From NCBI GenBank assembly GCA_014905825.1, contig JACGCN010000006.1, positions 2,418,001 through 2,482,000 of the forward strand: 64,000 nucleotides of DNA. The letters are read 5' to 3'. Made by a program: the position numbers and the translations under genes. The notes beneath the pieces are model-generated. The model saw only the letters and a program-made list of their open reading frames with translations, was not told where the DNA came from and ran no database searches. Of the stretch, positions 45,645 to 57,314 are shown one piece after another. This DNA is from Lyophyllum atratum (taxonomy: Eukaryota; Basidiomycota; Agaricomycetes; Agaricales; Lyophyllaceae). Position 1 is the first letter of the stretch, and each line of letters begins with the position of its first letter.

Positions 45645-46680
45645 CTAAAATTGTACATACTCAATCACGGATTCTCTCAACTTGTTAAGGCTATGCTGAT
45701 GAGACGAAAAGAGATCGTGTGATGGGTCTTGGGGTAGCCATAATTTGGTTCGTTGGATCATCTGAGCATCTGAGCATTTTTGTTCTTGGGAAGCGAAATG
45801 GACGAGGGTCAGCGGTGGATGTACCCAAGAGTCTGGCTCAATGAAGATGTTAGCATCGCCGAGGTCGAAATTGGCGCGAGTTAAACTGCGCACAACATTT
45901 AGAATGTAGGGGACAACTACATAGCGTTTATCATCTCGGCCAATACATGTCCCCGAAGGATCGGAGTCGTGGAGTGGTAACAGTAGCGACTCAACCGCTC
46001 CCTCGGGGAGGTAAACGCCTGAACCGTGAACAATCATCATGGAAGAAACCGATCATTGCTGGGACGGATGCCAGACAAATTTTCTGAGGGTTTCTCCGAC
46101 CCAAGTTCCCCAACATGGAGCATTGTTGCTCCATGTCCTTGATAGGAGACCTGCGAATAAGCAGGAATTGCTGAAAGGAAAAAGATGAATTGGATTGACA
46201 TTCTGATCATAACAATGATAGGAACTAGCATAAGTAGGACGCTGGGCTTGGACAACTGGGTTCTTTTCCCTGAACGAAACGACGGTCGCAAAAGAACGCA
46301 TGGATCCAATCACGCATACTGCTATACCCGTGCACCAACCTAAGATCTCGCGAAAACCCGACAGCGCCCGGTCAGAAACCTGCCAAAGCCAGTTGCGAAT
46401 GCTGTTTTCGAAAAGATTGATGTTGGATGAACCAATGCCGAGGGCAATACACTGTGTGGCGATGGGTCCTGAGTTGCATGGAATCATGGAATCAGTATTC
46501 GGCGCCACCCATGCGATCACCTTGTGCCTATCGGTATCAGAGGACGAACTCTATACAAATCAACGGTGCTGTCGCAAATGGGAGCGTCATAACAGCGAGG
46601 ATGCCCATGACATTAGCGGGCGTCCATGGACCGATGTAGTTGCCAGTAGTGCTGAGAGTTGGGGGCGGGGGAAGTGAGGT
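45645..46680 (-). CDS. Unresolved hypothetical gene, possibly membrane protein or decayed
   Basis: Three coding-looking stretches lie head to tail on the minus strand. First, near 46640-46555, YIGPWTPANVMGILAVMTLP followed by FATAPLICIEF. Second, after a gap of only 25 bases, VIAWVAPNTDSMIPCNSGPI to SFREKNPVVQ (46520 to about 46250). Third, GSGVYLPEGAVESLLLPLHD through VVPYILNVVRSLTRANFDLG to the stop at 45645. Another frame near 46230-46150 is strongly hydrophobic (IQFIFFLSAIPAYSQ). No family was recognised. The 25-base gap is too short for a normal intron, so either the model is wrong or the gene carries a frame-breaking insertion or deletion. Confidence 0.3.
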
Positions 46681-48018
46681 CACAAGGAGGTGAAAGACAA
46701 CAACCCATTGTTGTCATCGTCATCGAAACAGTCGACAGTCTATGGGGGCGTTTGCTGCGGGCTATGGACGATCCATTGACGTATTGATAAGGAGTTCAGC
46801 GCACGTTCCAATCACACTCGGACCTAGGAACGAAGAGCGCTGGAAAGCAATATGACGCCAATGTCCTTGTTCGGAGGTACGTCGGAAAACTAGAGGATAT
46901 GGCGCTGTTCATGGTCAAGCGCTAAGTGTTGATGCGGCCATTCCGTCTGGATGAATTGTCAGGCCAGAAAGTCTTCGACTGGAGAGAGGATACCGGCTGC
47001 GCAGCCGGGTGCAAGGAACTAATGCTTCGCAGAGAACCACAGGGCGCCTTGAGCTGCTGTCATCATGCGAAACCGAAATTTACGCCGCCGAGAGACATGA
47101 GAAGAAGACTGTCAAAAGTACACACTTTCTGATCTCTAACAATCCAAGCACAGGAACGACATGTACCCACACGGGGTACTTCCGTGAATGCATTAGCTCG
47201 TATGAAAGAAGACAGAGCCAGAGGCTCATCTCTTTCCAAGTGGGAGCATCTTTACCGAGCTAACTGCGCATGCGCTGGCTTTCCAAACCATCCCACAAGA
47301 AGCCACTGGCATCTTGACATTTCAGCGGAAGCTTTGGCCCTGGCATCGTCGTCCGAAACCCATGTGCAATTGTTGACACGGTCGTTTATACTAGGATCCT
47401 GATGAGAGTATATACCCTGCATCGAGAAGAGTCGAAGGCACCAGAAGCGGGCCTCCATCGTATGCGAACCCGTTATGTTCGCATGAGAGAAATCGTGTGG
47501 GGTCATGACAGTAATACAAACGTCAAGTCTCAGGCCTCAGGCTTGACCGTCAATGACGGATAGCGAAGACAGCGATATCGGATGCAAAGATCCGAACAAG
47601 TGGTCTCTCCATGCCGGAGGATATATTTCATCACATCCCTCCATCAGAACCACCATAGTATGTACCAGGCTACGTCTGGATACAAGTCACCGCCTTCAGG
47701 GCGGCAAACCGATGCCGATGGCCTAGTTCAAGGGATGTGGGGGGCGGGGTGGTGATGTTGCCCATCCGTATAATGAGCAATGACGTTACGGAGCACTGTC
47801 TACAGTGGCTGAAAGACCGGTGTAGAAATGGCAACGGCCTGTTGCCAGGAAAATGGACACCCATTCATTAGAATTGTTCGGCGTCTTGTAAACGAAGGGC
47901 CGACTATACCTCATTACCATCCATAACCCTTCCCAGATATAGTGGGGGTGCTAGTTTAGACGTAGACCACCGGGCGGACGACCGCATGGGAGCATGGAGT
48001 CGCTGTTCGGCGAAGTTC
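46681..48018 (+). other. Gene-poor stretch, nothing supported
   Basis: About 1.3 kb. Only short open frames without motifs or matched splice sites are seen on either strand. It separates the unresolved gene from the LysM gene. Confidence 0.5.
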
Positions 48019-49417
48019 CTACGCAGCGCCGCCAGCGTTCTCCAGCTCGAAGTCAACGTCGACTAGGTTTGCCCGCGCCTTCTTTCCCTTCGACAAGGAA
48101 AAAGCGCCCTTCAAGGGCGGTAGTTGCATCGTGGGAGACGGCTCCATTTGCATGGTGCGGATTTGAGGATGAGAGGGTATATATGACTGGGGCGAACTAG
48201 ACATATGGCGTACATGCGTCTGGGAACGCAACATCGGCGAGGGGGATTGCGGTGTTACTGTAGGTGCATCAATAGGGGGAGTCCGTTGGCTTGCCTTTGG
48301 AGTAATTAAAGAGGTATAGTCATCGGCCTCGTCGCGTAAGCTGTGGAAATTGCTGGATGTTGCATGCCTCACGTCGTCCAGTTCGTGAGAGTTCGCTTCC
48401 TCCTCTCTGTCACTATAGCTCGAGCTGACACTATCAAAAGACAACCTGGCGATTATGGTATCCCGTGTAGAGGCAGCAATAGGAAGCGAAGTGAGGAGCG
48501 AGGTGAGGGAGTTTGAGGGTGACGAAGTATAACGAGTGTTGTGAGAATTCGCGTTTGATGTATCTGGATGCTCCTGAGACGGTAGTGACTGCATAGTGGA
48601 TTTATTGACCGAGGGGGGAGGGAAAAAAGAAAGATGGGAAGCCGGCACGCGTCGGATCGTTTCCGCATCAGATGGCCGTCGAGGCGAATTGGAATCTCGC
48701 GCTTCCAGATGTACACGGAACGAATCCATGGGATCTAGAATTTCCTCGCCGGGAGTAATGGATATCAAATGGTCGGTGGGGATTGGCTTTAGACGAGATG
48801 CCTTATCAACAGGGATATATAGTTCGGTGCGTAAGTGAATCGAGTCGGATGCCCATAGGTGGTTGGCTCGCCGTAAATCGGCCATGGCGATACCGTATTT
48901 CAGTGAAACGCCAGCTAAGGAATCCCCAGAAATTACCTGCAAACAATGATTAATCACGCGGGAGACGGAAAAGGCGCGACACACACACCTCGTGCACTAG
49001 GACATCTCGTTCTTCTACCGCTGGAGCAGTCGCCTTGCCTACCTCGACCGGCGGGGCATCCACCAGCGTGCCGACGTTGAGTACGCGGAAAAGATGCGGC
49101 CTTGTAACACCCGCGTCACTTGGTCCTGGGGCTAGTCCAGCACTGCGAAGTGGATGCACGCTATTATCGCTTATACGGGTGTCATATTCTGTCCGAGAAC
49201 GGGTATGCTTTCCAAATGATATAGATTTTGTTTCCTTCCTCGTGTCTAGCGATCGTCGCCTTAAGCCCGAATTATCTAGTCGAGTCTCTTCATCCTCGTA
49301 AGGCAGGGCCTCTGGGGCCATGGGCGATACATTCTCTTCTGAGAATGGATCAAGCGTAAGTAGGTCGAGGGTATTGCTGGTTATAGATGAAGGCCTATAG
49401 CCATACTCTGTGGACAT
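48019..49417 (-). CDS. Intracellular LysM-domain protein
   Basis: The ATG at 49417 gives MSTEYGYRPSSITSNTLDLL. There is no signal peptide. One intron (near 48990-48940) joins EERDVLVHE to VISGDSLAGVSLKYGIAMAD, LRRANHLWASDSIHLRTELY, IPVDKAS, a single LysM motif. The rest is Ser/Pro-rich, with an acidic DREEEANSHELDD and a basic end (SLSKGKKARANLVDVDFELE). This layout, a lone cytosolic LysM with long disordered flanks, matches the LYSMD1/2-like eukaryotic group and not secreted chitin-binding effectors. Function is unknown. About 430 residues. Confidence 0.85.
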
Positions 49418-49619
49418 GGCATAGGCTCCGAGTGGTTGATGACTGAAAAGGTCAAGAAAAGGAAGGGTTCTGATCGCAAGACACACGGACCCCAGACACC
49501 GCCATCCCGCCCCGCCTGCACCAGCAATGACTAACTTGCCATATAACACGGGCACTTTGCGAATTTACGAGAGTCAAACACACTCAAGGAATATATTCTC
49601 TGATGAGGGAAGAAAAATC

Positions 49620-51567
49620 CTACTTCCTTGGTCTCTTCTGCGGCCTCGATTCCCCAGCACCCCCTTTCCTCTTGTTTTTGCTCTTACTATCATTATCTTT
49701 GGCCTGAAGATCACGAATTTTATTCAACGCCTCGTTAAGTATTCGCTTCTCGCCCATTCGGACGATGATCGCATGTCTTTTGTTGGTCGATAACGGCTCG
49801 GGCAACTTGCTCTCATCCTCCTGGCGACACGAAGGCAGAAATCAATAACGATCCAGGGTATACAGACTGCCACAGACCTGCAAAGTCGTCGGGTAAGCTT
49901 TCAGTCGAGTTTCCAACACATCGTACACTGTGTTTAGGGTCTCGATATCCACTTTGGGCTTGGGCGGTTTACCTTTCGTTTTTGCAGTTTCCCAATCACC
50001 TTCGCTTAGGAGAAGGAGGCGTACGAATGAAACCAATGGCTCAGGTAACTCGAGATCAGATTCAAGCACAAAAATGCTACGATCGGAAAGGAGTCAGAAG
50101 AATGGTAGACGACAGAAAGTAATGCTCTTACTCATCACCACCATTGTCGAGCCACCAGTCGATCCTTTCTTTCAAGGATTCCGAGGACAGTGACGGTGAT
50201 CTCGGCGTGGTGGCGGAGACAGCGATATCGGCATTGATTTCAACTACATCTCCCGGACTGCCAGTTCCACCTTGGGGCAAAGGCAACAGATCGACGTGCC
50301 CGTACCGCCGAAGAAGCTCTGAATTTGGTAGATCCCCATAGGTATTCCACTGCCAAGAGGTCAGTAATGCTGTAGGTGAAGGCAGAGAGTAATAATGGGA
50401 TCATTACGATTTGTTCCCCCGCTTTGATAGGCTTGGTGGAGACCATCCTGAGCTCGTGCTCCTCGTCAAATAACTTTGCCTATAGAAAAAGGGTCGCAAG
50501 GTTGAGACCGAAATAAGGCGACCGTCAGATGCGATAGCCTACGTTTTCTGATCCATATCTCGCGTTTAGCATATCAGCCATGGGGACCATGGCCGTATCA
50601 GAAGAATCGTTTTCATCTTCATCTTCTTCCTCTTCCGCCTCACTATGGCGCGACTCAAACAACTGGTCGATATTTCCGTCTGAAACTTCTGGTCCGTCAG
50701 GGGAGTCCACGTCCATTTCGTCTGAACGGCTATTTGTAGGAGCATCTAGGTCGTCTTCTCCTTCTCCCGTGTCCCATTTTTCCACAGTGAAGCTGCGCGA
50801 CAGTATTCGGCTACCCATGAGGTGATAGTTCTCCAGAGAATAATGCTCAACCTTTTCAGGGGGGAAGATATCCGGTCGACTCTGTACCGGTGTCATCTTG
50901 AGCTAAGCCTCATTCAGTGCGTGCGGTAGACGACGTACCCGTATGGCAGGCAGCAGCTTCGTCGTATATGACAGTTCAGCTTCTTCGCGGCCTAGTTTTG
51001 CTACAAAGGTATCGAAGTTTAATTACACGGACGCACAGGAGGAACGACTTCATGAACAGACCTACCACTGATGTACCGTTCAGTTCTGCTAGATCATCCT
51101 CATTCCAAAACATTGGTGTGTGAAAGTTAGTGGGAAGGGTGGCTGGAGCGATCCATTTCAATCGTCGCTCGTTAGGCACAACGGTGGGCGGACACACCAA
51201 AATATTCCGACCATTTGGACGATATACCCGTTGCCGTCTCCCACATCATACACAAAATTAGACCTGTCCATCCCTGGTCTAATTTCATGTTTTTCCATGC
51301 TTCAGGCCCAAAACGCGACGGAAGTGAAGAGGTCCGGGTAGACAATGTTAGAGATCGCGGGATGGTAAAGAGGATATGTCCTTCCTGTTTCTATCAGCTG
51401 GAGTGGTCTTCAGATCGATAGAGGCTTACTGGAATGTCCTTCAACGCGACGACGCCACGTCCACCCTCCGAATCGGAAAAAGTCACGAATCCCAGCGAGT
51501 TCACGTCGATGGAACCATTATTGTCCTGGAACCAACTAAGGAAGGGCTTCAATGCAGCTGCAGCCAT
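49620..51567 (-). CDS. SET-domain protein lysine methyltransferase (RKM4/SETD6-like)
   Basis: Likely methylates a ribosomal or other protein lysine. Start MAAAALKPFLSWFQDNNGSI at 51567, then VNSLGFVTFSDSEGGRGVVA-LKDIP, the opening of an interrupted SET domain of Rubisco-methyltransferase type. Further exons give LPTNFHTPMFWNEDDLAELN, TSVVG, an acidic insert (EEEEDEDENDSSDT), then AMVPMADMLNARYGSENV, which is the S-adenosylmethionine/active-site block, and KPIKAGEQIV. The substrate-binding helical domain follows (NTYGDLPNSELLRRYGHVDL, FVRLLLLSEGDW). It ends in a nuclear-localisation-like basic tail (KSKNKRKGGAGESRPQKRPR). About eight introns. Confidence 0.87.
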
Positions 51568-51742
51568 CGCTGAACAAGTTTGTAGATTTGTTCGGCTTCT
51601 GAACAACTTCAGAAGCCTACATTTTTTCCTCCGATACTATTATTACGTAACCATGATAACTTCCTTCAATTAAATACTGAACTTAAACCAAACTCGAACT
51701 CAACTTGAACTCACCGTCTCTTGGCCCTCTCCTCCTCCTCAT

Positions 51743-52340
51743 CACATGTCACAGGGGGAAAAGCGTACGTCCTTGAAGGAGTGAAGTTTCGAAGTGGAAA
51801 TGTCTTTCGAAGCCTCCGAAATTTGATTACGCTTCCCCGACCAGCTGACATAAACCTCTGGGCGGGAGATAGTCCTGTCCCACTGGTCCTGCGCACCCTA
51901 CTCCCAGATTGCCTAGACCGGAAAACACGCAAAAGGATTTTTCTAGCCTCTTGGCAGACTTCACTAGGACCGCGAATACCATCTGCCAGCTATACTTATA
52001 ATTATCCATTTCGTCCTGCGTTTCATCCAAAAGAATTGAATTGCGGAGGCATCATATCGGTTCCTTGGTCGCAGCTAGAAATGCTCCCCTATCAATCTTC
52101 TGTTCCGCTGTACTTTGGGGCCTCTCTACCGCATCTGGAAAATATCAGCTCCGAGCTCCGCGTGGAGGGTTTACAAAAATTAAACCTCGTATCACTTGGT
52201 ATAGATTTCGCTCCCGCGCCTGTATCCGAGGTAGGGAGCAGACGGTGGAGTGGTGTGCCCTGCCTCGGAATATGGTACTATGCGTATTTTTCCGGTCGCT
52301 TCTCCGAGCTGCGGATTATCATGCTATCCATCTAGCGGAC
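51743..52340 (+). other. Unresolved locus with overlapping coding-like frames
   Basis: Two plus-strand frames look partly coding. One is open for 200 codons from 51721 but has no ATG at its start. In another, 51918-51995 reads PENTQKDFSSLLADFTRTAN followed by TICQLYL, which looks like a genuine helix. An ATG at 51746 (MSQGEKRTS) could start a gene. I could not build one splice model, and no family was recognised. It may be a small multi-exon gene or a remnant. Confidence 0.3.
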
Positions 52341-52974
52341 ATATACTTCGCGCCCTGATATCCCAGTAATAGCGCGACAATTGTCCCAAAGCTGCTGGCT
52401 GAGAAGCTCGTACCTAGGCATGGTACCCTAGTGGAACTCCCAGTCATCACTCCGTAAAGATATCATCCGACAATCGGCAGGCGTCGCACCTATTGTATAT
52501 GCCATCCATGTCGACTGGATAATGAACGTAGGGATTGGACGACTCGGCTATCCTTCTGCCACCTTTGACCTTGGCATTTTATGCAGGATAAAGCCTTCTA
52601 CTGAGCGATGTATGAGCGAATTTGCCTCGTCGCCCGGTGCGCGATAGCTTGCTCTCGGACTCGACACTACAGGGCATGTATCCTTCTTGACCTTGTAGGC
52701 TAACTGGTGGATTTCCTTCCGTCTATCTCTACGAGTGATTTAACTTGGTTGCCCGAGTACAGTTCACAAACATATTTGTACGATACGGTAGCCTGTTGCT
52801 TTCTTCATCCTATAATTACATGTCCATTGGCATTTCAATTTCACATGCACACGACCAATAAAAGCCTCGTGGGAAAGTTGTTCCACCTTCAGCATCATCA
52901 CTGAGTGCGCGCTAGACTGACCGCTCTTTCTCAAAGTGCTCATTCCATGCCCTGTTTTTCGACCACATATCATT
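52341..52974 (+). other. Intergenic, no gene seen
   Basis: About 630 bases leading to the CRAL-TRIO gene. No gene was recognised. The last part is the promoter and leader of that gene. Confidence 0.5.
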
Positions 52975-54464
52975 ATGTCGACGACAGAGCTTCTGCGAGA
53001 AAATTGTGAAAGGTTACTGGTGCAGTATAACTCCAATATCCAGGCCGTTCTCGGATTACAAGCTACGCTGATTCGCGACATCCTGCCTTCTGTCACCGAT
53101 GAACTTGAACTTAGTCCGGAAGCCACGGAGTGGGCAAAAGAATGGCTGGAGGACACCCGTACGTAACCATGATTGACCCAGTAGGTGCATTTGCTGAAAC
53201 AATTTTGGGCTCAAGACACACTCTTCCGAATATGCAGAGTAGGGTTAGTTCCCGTGTCTACTAGCAGCCCATTACTGAGGCCACCTTACGCAGCGGAACA
53301 ACTTTACGCGGTCCTTTGCCATGGAATCCATCCGGAAGAACCTTGTTTGGCGTTTGAGGAATTTATGGCCTTTGGGGCAGTCGGTGCCAATTCCGATGTT
53401 ACATTGTCTACCGGAAAACGCGCACGACCCGTTTGGCAGGCCCATCCTCCTCCTCGAGGTTCTTCCTCTTGACGTGCCATACGACGCTGTCAGGCCTATT
53501 ATCCTTCAGACATTTGAACGTCTAAGGCGCCATTTGAATGATCTACGTGCCTCGCCTACACCAAGATCACCCATTCTGCAATACATCGTTTTGCTCGATT
53601 TGCAAGGGTTTTCTATGAGAAGCTTCGTAATTAACCTTTTTCCAAAACTAAAATTCGGACGCTTGACTGAATATTCTCAGGATCTCGATCTTCTCACTTG
53701 GATTACGCGTGAAATCATTCCGCAATTTCCTGGGATGTTAGCTGGAGGTTAGTCCCACTTCTCGGCCACACCGAACTAGTTTCCAACAACCTTGCAGTCT
53801 TCATGCTTAATTATTCCTGGGTCCATTCTGGAATGTGGAATCTGGTGAAGTAAGGCGTGTCACTAGTCCGCGACTAACGCTAAATACAACTTCCAGACGC
53901 GTCCTGCCGGCTTCGGCTCTGTCGCGCGTATTTTTCCCTTCGGACGAGGAGTTGATCCAATTCTTAACACCTTCATCTTTACCAAAAGGTTACAATTCAA
54001 TTCTCACTAGGTTTAATCCGGTCTTGACCAGCTCCACAGACTACGGCGGTGCTTTACCCGCCCTGAAACTTCTGGAGGATCCTCTCCGGACGCAAGAAAC
54101 TCCGTTGGAAAGCCTGGCTATAGATTATAGTCAGACCCAGGCAGATGATCCACCTTCTGCGTCGCAGCTCCCCGCGTCCACCTCATTATCGCCAACCTCT
54201 CTTCTCAATCCCTTTTTCGGGTATCCTGCGAGTTCGTCGTACGGCTCACTTTCTCTTCCTCACGGGCGCCGCCGAAAGCGAGACCTCGCTCGGACTCTCG
54301 CTCTTCTCTTTTGGATTCGGTGGCGTAAACCCCTTGTTGTTGGGTTACTACTTGCGGTTTGTGCCATCATCCTCAAGCTTGGAACACGACGAGCGCATGT
54401 CCGTTCCTTAAGGTCATTTCTAAAGCAGAAATTGATCTTATTATTCAAATTCGACCCAGAATAA
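52975..54464 (+). CDS. CRAL-TRIO (Sec14-like) protein with C-terminal membrane anchor
   Basis: The ATG at 52975 gives MSTTELLRENCERLLVQYNS. Exons continue with AEQLYAVLCHGIHPEEP, then NLVWRLRNLWPLGQSVPIPM and DPFGRPILLLEVLPLDVPYD, typical of the entry to a Sec14 domain. The core strand-helix is LQYIVLLDLQGFSMRSFVIN, then LLTWITREIIPQFPGMLAG and, after an intron, VFMLNYSWVHSGMWNLVK and RVLPASALSRVFFPSDEELI. The last 60 residues hold a hydrophobic helix (PLVVGLLLAVCAIILKLG) flanked by Arg/Lys, so the protein is probably tail-anchored. The lipid ligand is unknown. About 430 residues. Confidence 0.82.
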
Positions 54465-54673
54465 GCACTCCAACCATATAGATACCCTTGCATTACCTTT
54501 AGAAATTACATTGCGCTGTCAGACTTGGTTAATAGTTTATCTGCGTGCCTTTGAGAGCGTGTGGATCCTTCTGACGCTTGTTTGAGGCCGACACAATGCT
54601 TGCTCGAAGGGTAAAATGAATGATTGCAGAGGCTGGGCCGGTATGCATGTCCTGTCTATTCCTGAGTGGCAGT

Positions 54674-56006
54674 CTATAGGAAATATTCAGGCAGCTATAC
54701 GGAGCACGCATTAATTTGAGTCGTATACAGGGGAGTGCAATGGCACAATACCTTCCCATTAGCGTTCTGAGCCGCCTGTTGGCTAGGGCCATCCCTCTCA
54801 TTCTCCGGCGCCGCCTCAAATACATTAAAGTACATTGAACCTCCAGGACCGACTTCCAGGATACTCGCTGAATTCCCACAGCGATAACAATAGTTGGGTG
54901 CCGACCACACAGTCGATAAATGCTTATCGAAAAGAGAAGAGTAACCCTCCATACAAAGCTGGTGAGCACGGAGTATGTGGGACATTTTGTTCTGATCAAG
55001 GAACTTGTGTACGACGCCGGATCCAAAGGTGTAACCCGCCCCACTAAGGGAAGTCTTGGATTAAGAAATCCTGCATGATTCTAGTGGACTATGGACGGAC
55101 CGGGGTGATATCGCGAAGTCTTCCTTCTCAGGGTCAGGATCTGACCATACGAGGTCTGCCATTGGGCCCTCGTGGGGTATTTCTGGAAGGCGTTGATGTG
55201 GGCGTGTAGAGAGAAGAGTATGTGACCAACGATCATACCTCGAAACCGATCAACAACTTTGATTTGGTCTATCGAATGGATAGAAGGTGAAAGACCTGCC
55301 CAAAGATAGCATTAAGGTTCAATTTGAGCTGCAGAGCACTGAAGCATACCCCCATGCACGCAGAATATTCGATCGTCGATTACCACAGATAGCGTCAGGA
55401 AGTCAAACATGTCCGTGAAATACGTCCACACATGCGACGAGCCGTACTTCCGAACGCATTCTGTGTAGAACCCATACGTCTGCAAGATAGTGATGAGAAC
55501 GGCCTTGACCAGAAAGGAATAGGCCAGCGACCGACTTGAGTGACGGCTCTTGATTCATGATTCCCCCGAATTAATTGGACGCGGTCAGGATACCGCAGCT
55601 TCAAACACGTCAATAGCGAGATTGTTTCGACGCTGAAGAGTCCTCGATCCACATAATCGCCTACGTGGCATGAGTGAGCCGTATGGGCACAGCTAGTTTA
55701 CGACGAACCAAGGAAGAGGTAATTCGTGTTCGGCGCGTAGCCTCCTATCCGAAAGATTTCAATTAGGTCATAGAACTGGCTTTACTTATCTCTGATCAGT
55801 GTATGTGCTATGCAGCTTCATATGCGTTTTATGACTCACCCATGAATGTCACCAACAACCGTCACTGGCGCGCTAACATGAACCACATTGGACTCCCTCA
55901 TGAGCACTTCCTTTGTCTTCTCGCATATTTCGCGTAAAAGTGCTTCGTGTAATAGTTGTTTGCGTAGCAGCTGCTGGATGCATGCGTCGAGATCGAAAGG
56001 CGCCAT
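54674..56006 (-). CDS. PP2A-like Ser/Thr protein phosphatase catalytic subunit, PPG1-like
   Basis: Metal-dependent phosphatase. ATG 56006 gives [20 protein letters not shown]. Motifs: [108 protein letters not shown] and [19 protein letters not shown]. All metal ligands are visible. The C-terminal insert [19 protein letters not shown] is followed by a seven-codon last exon LPEYFL, whose terminal Leu is the carboxymethylation site used by the PP2A group. PPG1 was preferred over PP2A, PP4 and PP6 because of the N-terminal spacing and the GNSASILEV stretch; this is a judgement. Confidence 0.88.
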
Positions 56007-56163
56007 GATAGCAATTCTGGAGATTGTGAGGGGTGATCGTTGATTTGGTGCTATTTGGCACCGCCTTTGCATTTCAACCTTTTTCTATTTTTGATCCACT
56101 TCACCACCTTTCTGTTAATCTTTCGCGTCGTAATGCACCATAATTCATTATTCATTTCTGATT

Positions 56164-56517
56164 CTATGGGAAGGCTTCCTGCGATGCCTTCAGATGAATC
56201 TTCTTTTCCTTTTCGCGTTTTTCACCCCCCAACTCAAACCCAGCTCTGTTCGACCTTCTTAATTTTCTATCGCGATTTTCTCGCCATTGGACGCGTTCAG
56301 CGGGTTTAAAAGCTTCTAATACGGATTCAATCCCTGATAGCACTCTTCGGTCGCGTAGGGGTCGCACCGACTGCACCCCCTGTGTCTCCGACCCAACGAC
56401 CTCCTTACTTTGTAGGACGATGATGCGATATGGACGGACATCAGTGCATGGGTCGATCTCCTTGCCAGAGTTCATGTGTCGGGCTGCCCGCTGGGGTTTC
56501 TGACGTTTTATGTACAT
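56164..56517 (-). CDS. Possible small basic protein, 117 residues (doubtful)
   Basis: ATG-started single-exon frame (MYIKRQKPQRAARHMNSGKE) with a charged second half (RVQWRENRDRKLRRSNRAGF, then GGEKREKEKKIHLK). No family was recognised and no membrane or signal segment is present. The opposite strand is a pyrimidine-rich promoter-like stretch, which alone can create a Lys/Glu/Arg-rich frame. It lies 157 bases upstream of the PPG1-like start. Confidence 0.22.
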   Translation of the reverse strand: MYIKRQKPQRAARHMNSGKEIDPCTDVRPYRIIVLQSKEVVGSETQGVQSVRPLRDRRVLSGIESVLEAFKPAERVQWRENRDRKLRRSNRAGFELGGEKREKEKKIHLKASQEAFP

Positions 56518-57314
56518 GGGGCTGATTGATTGGAAAGGCTAGCCGAACTCCCAAATCGTAAATCCTCACATCGCGAGGTCAGAGCCATAATGACCGGCCT
56601 CCACTCACAAATAATGCAGTTTGACTGACGCATTAACCAGAAGTACCCTCAAAAGCGGCCCTTCTCGTGGTGCAATTTATCAAGCTTAAAGACGTACAGC
56701 TATGAGCATCCACTATTTGCAAAGGGTGGTATGATATCGATGATGTGACCCGGCTTCTCCCCATAAGTATAGTGATCGTTTACGGTTGTTGTAGATTTGA
56801 TGTCTCCAGACTGCTAACCATTTCTGGCGCAAGTTCAAACTGGCTAACGCTGGAAGGCACACACCATCTCAAGATCGATCTTTAGCCTTACCCACATTTT
56901 TTCAGAATCCCTAGGTAGGCGCGGACTCCTCAGGTAAGCAAACCATCCACCGAATGTGGTTTCGGGGACAGGTTATCCTTACACCCCTTCAAAGCTAATG
57001 TCTACCCTCGAATGGAAGGAGAATAATTCGACTGCATCTCTCGCCTCGTTTTGCCATTTATCAGGTTCAAGGCAGTTAGATCATCATCACGCCGTCATGA
57101 GGATTTTGCGGGAGCTGCCGCCTTTTCGGTACCCAGGCATAGCACTTGTTTCGTAAATTTCTTTTCGCGTTCTCCGGAGTACCTGTTGCCAAGTTTGAAC
57201 CATGACACCTGGGCGGCTCCGGACTATTAAAGGACCAAGCTCTTCGGTCTCTGCCTTCCGTCCCTCCCTCCAATTTAGCGCCGCCTCCGCCACAAGATCC
57301 TATCTCTCTCCCCC
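56518..57314 (+). other. Upstream region of the zinc-finger gene, no gene seen
   Basis: About 800 bases. No supported gene. The stretch 57230-57314 is C/T-rich and probably the transcription leader of the C2H2 gene. Confidence 0.5.

Noticed and set aside
46300..46677. 125-codon plus-strand frame near the unresolved minus-strand gene
   Set aside because: The opposite strand reads more like protein (hydrophobic and folded segments); this frame shows no motif.
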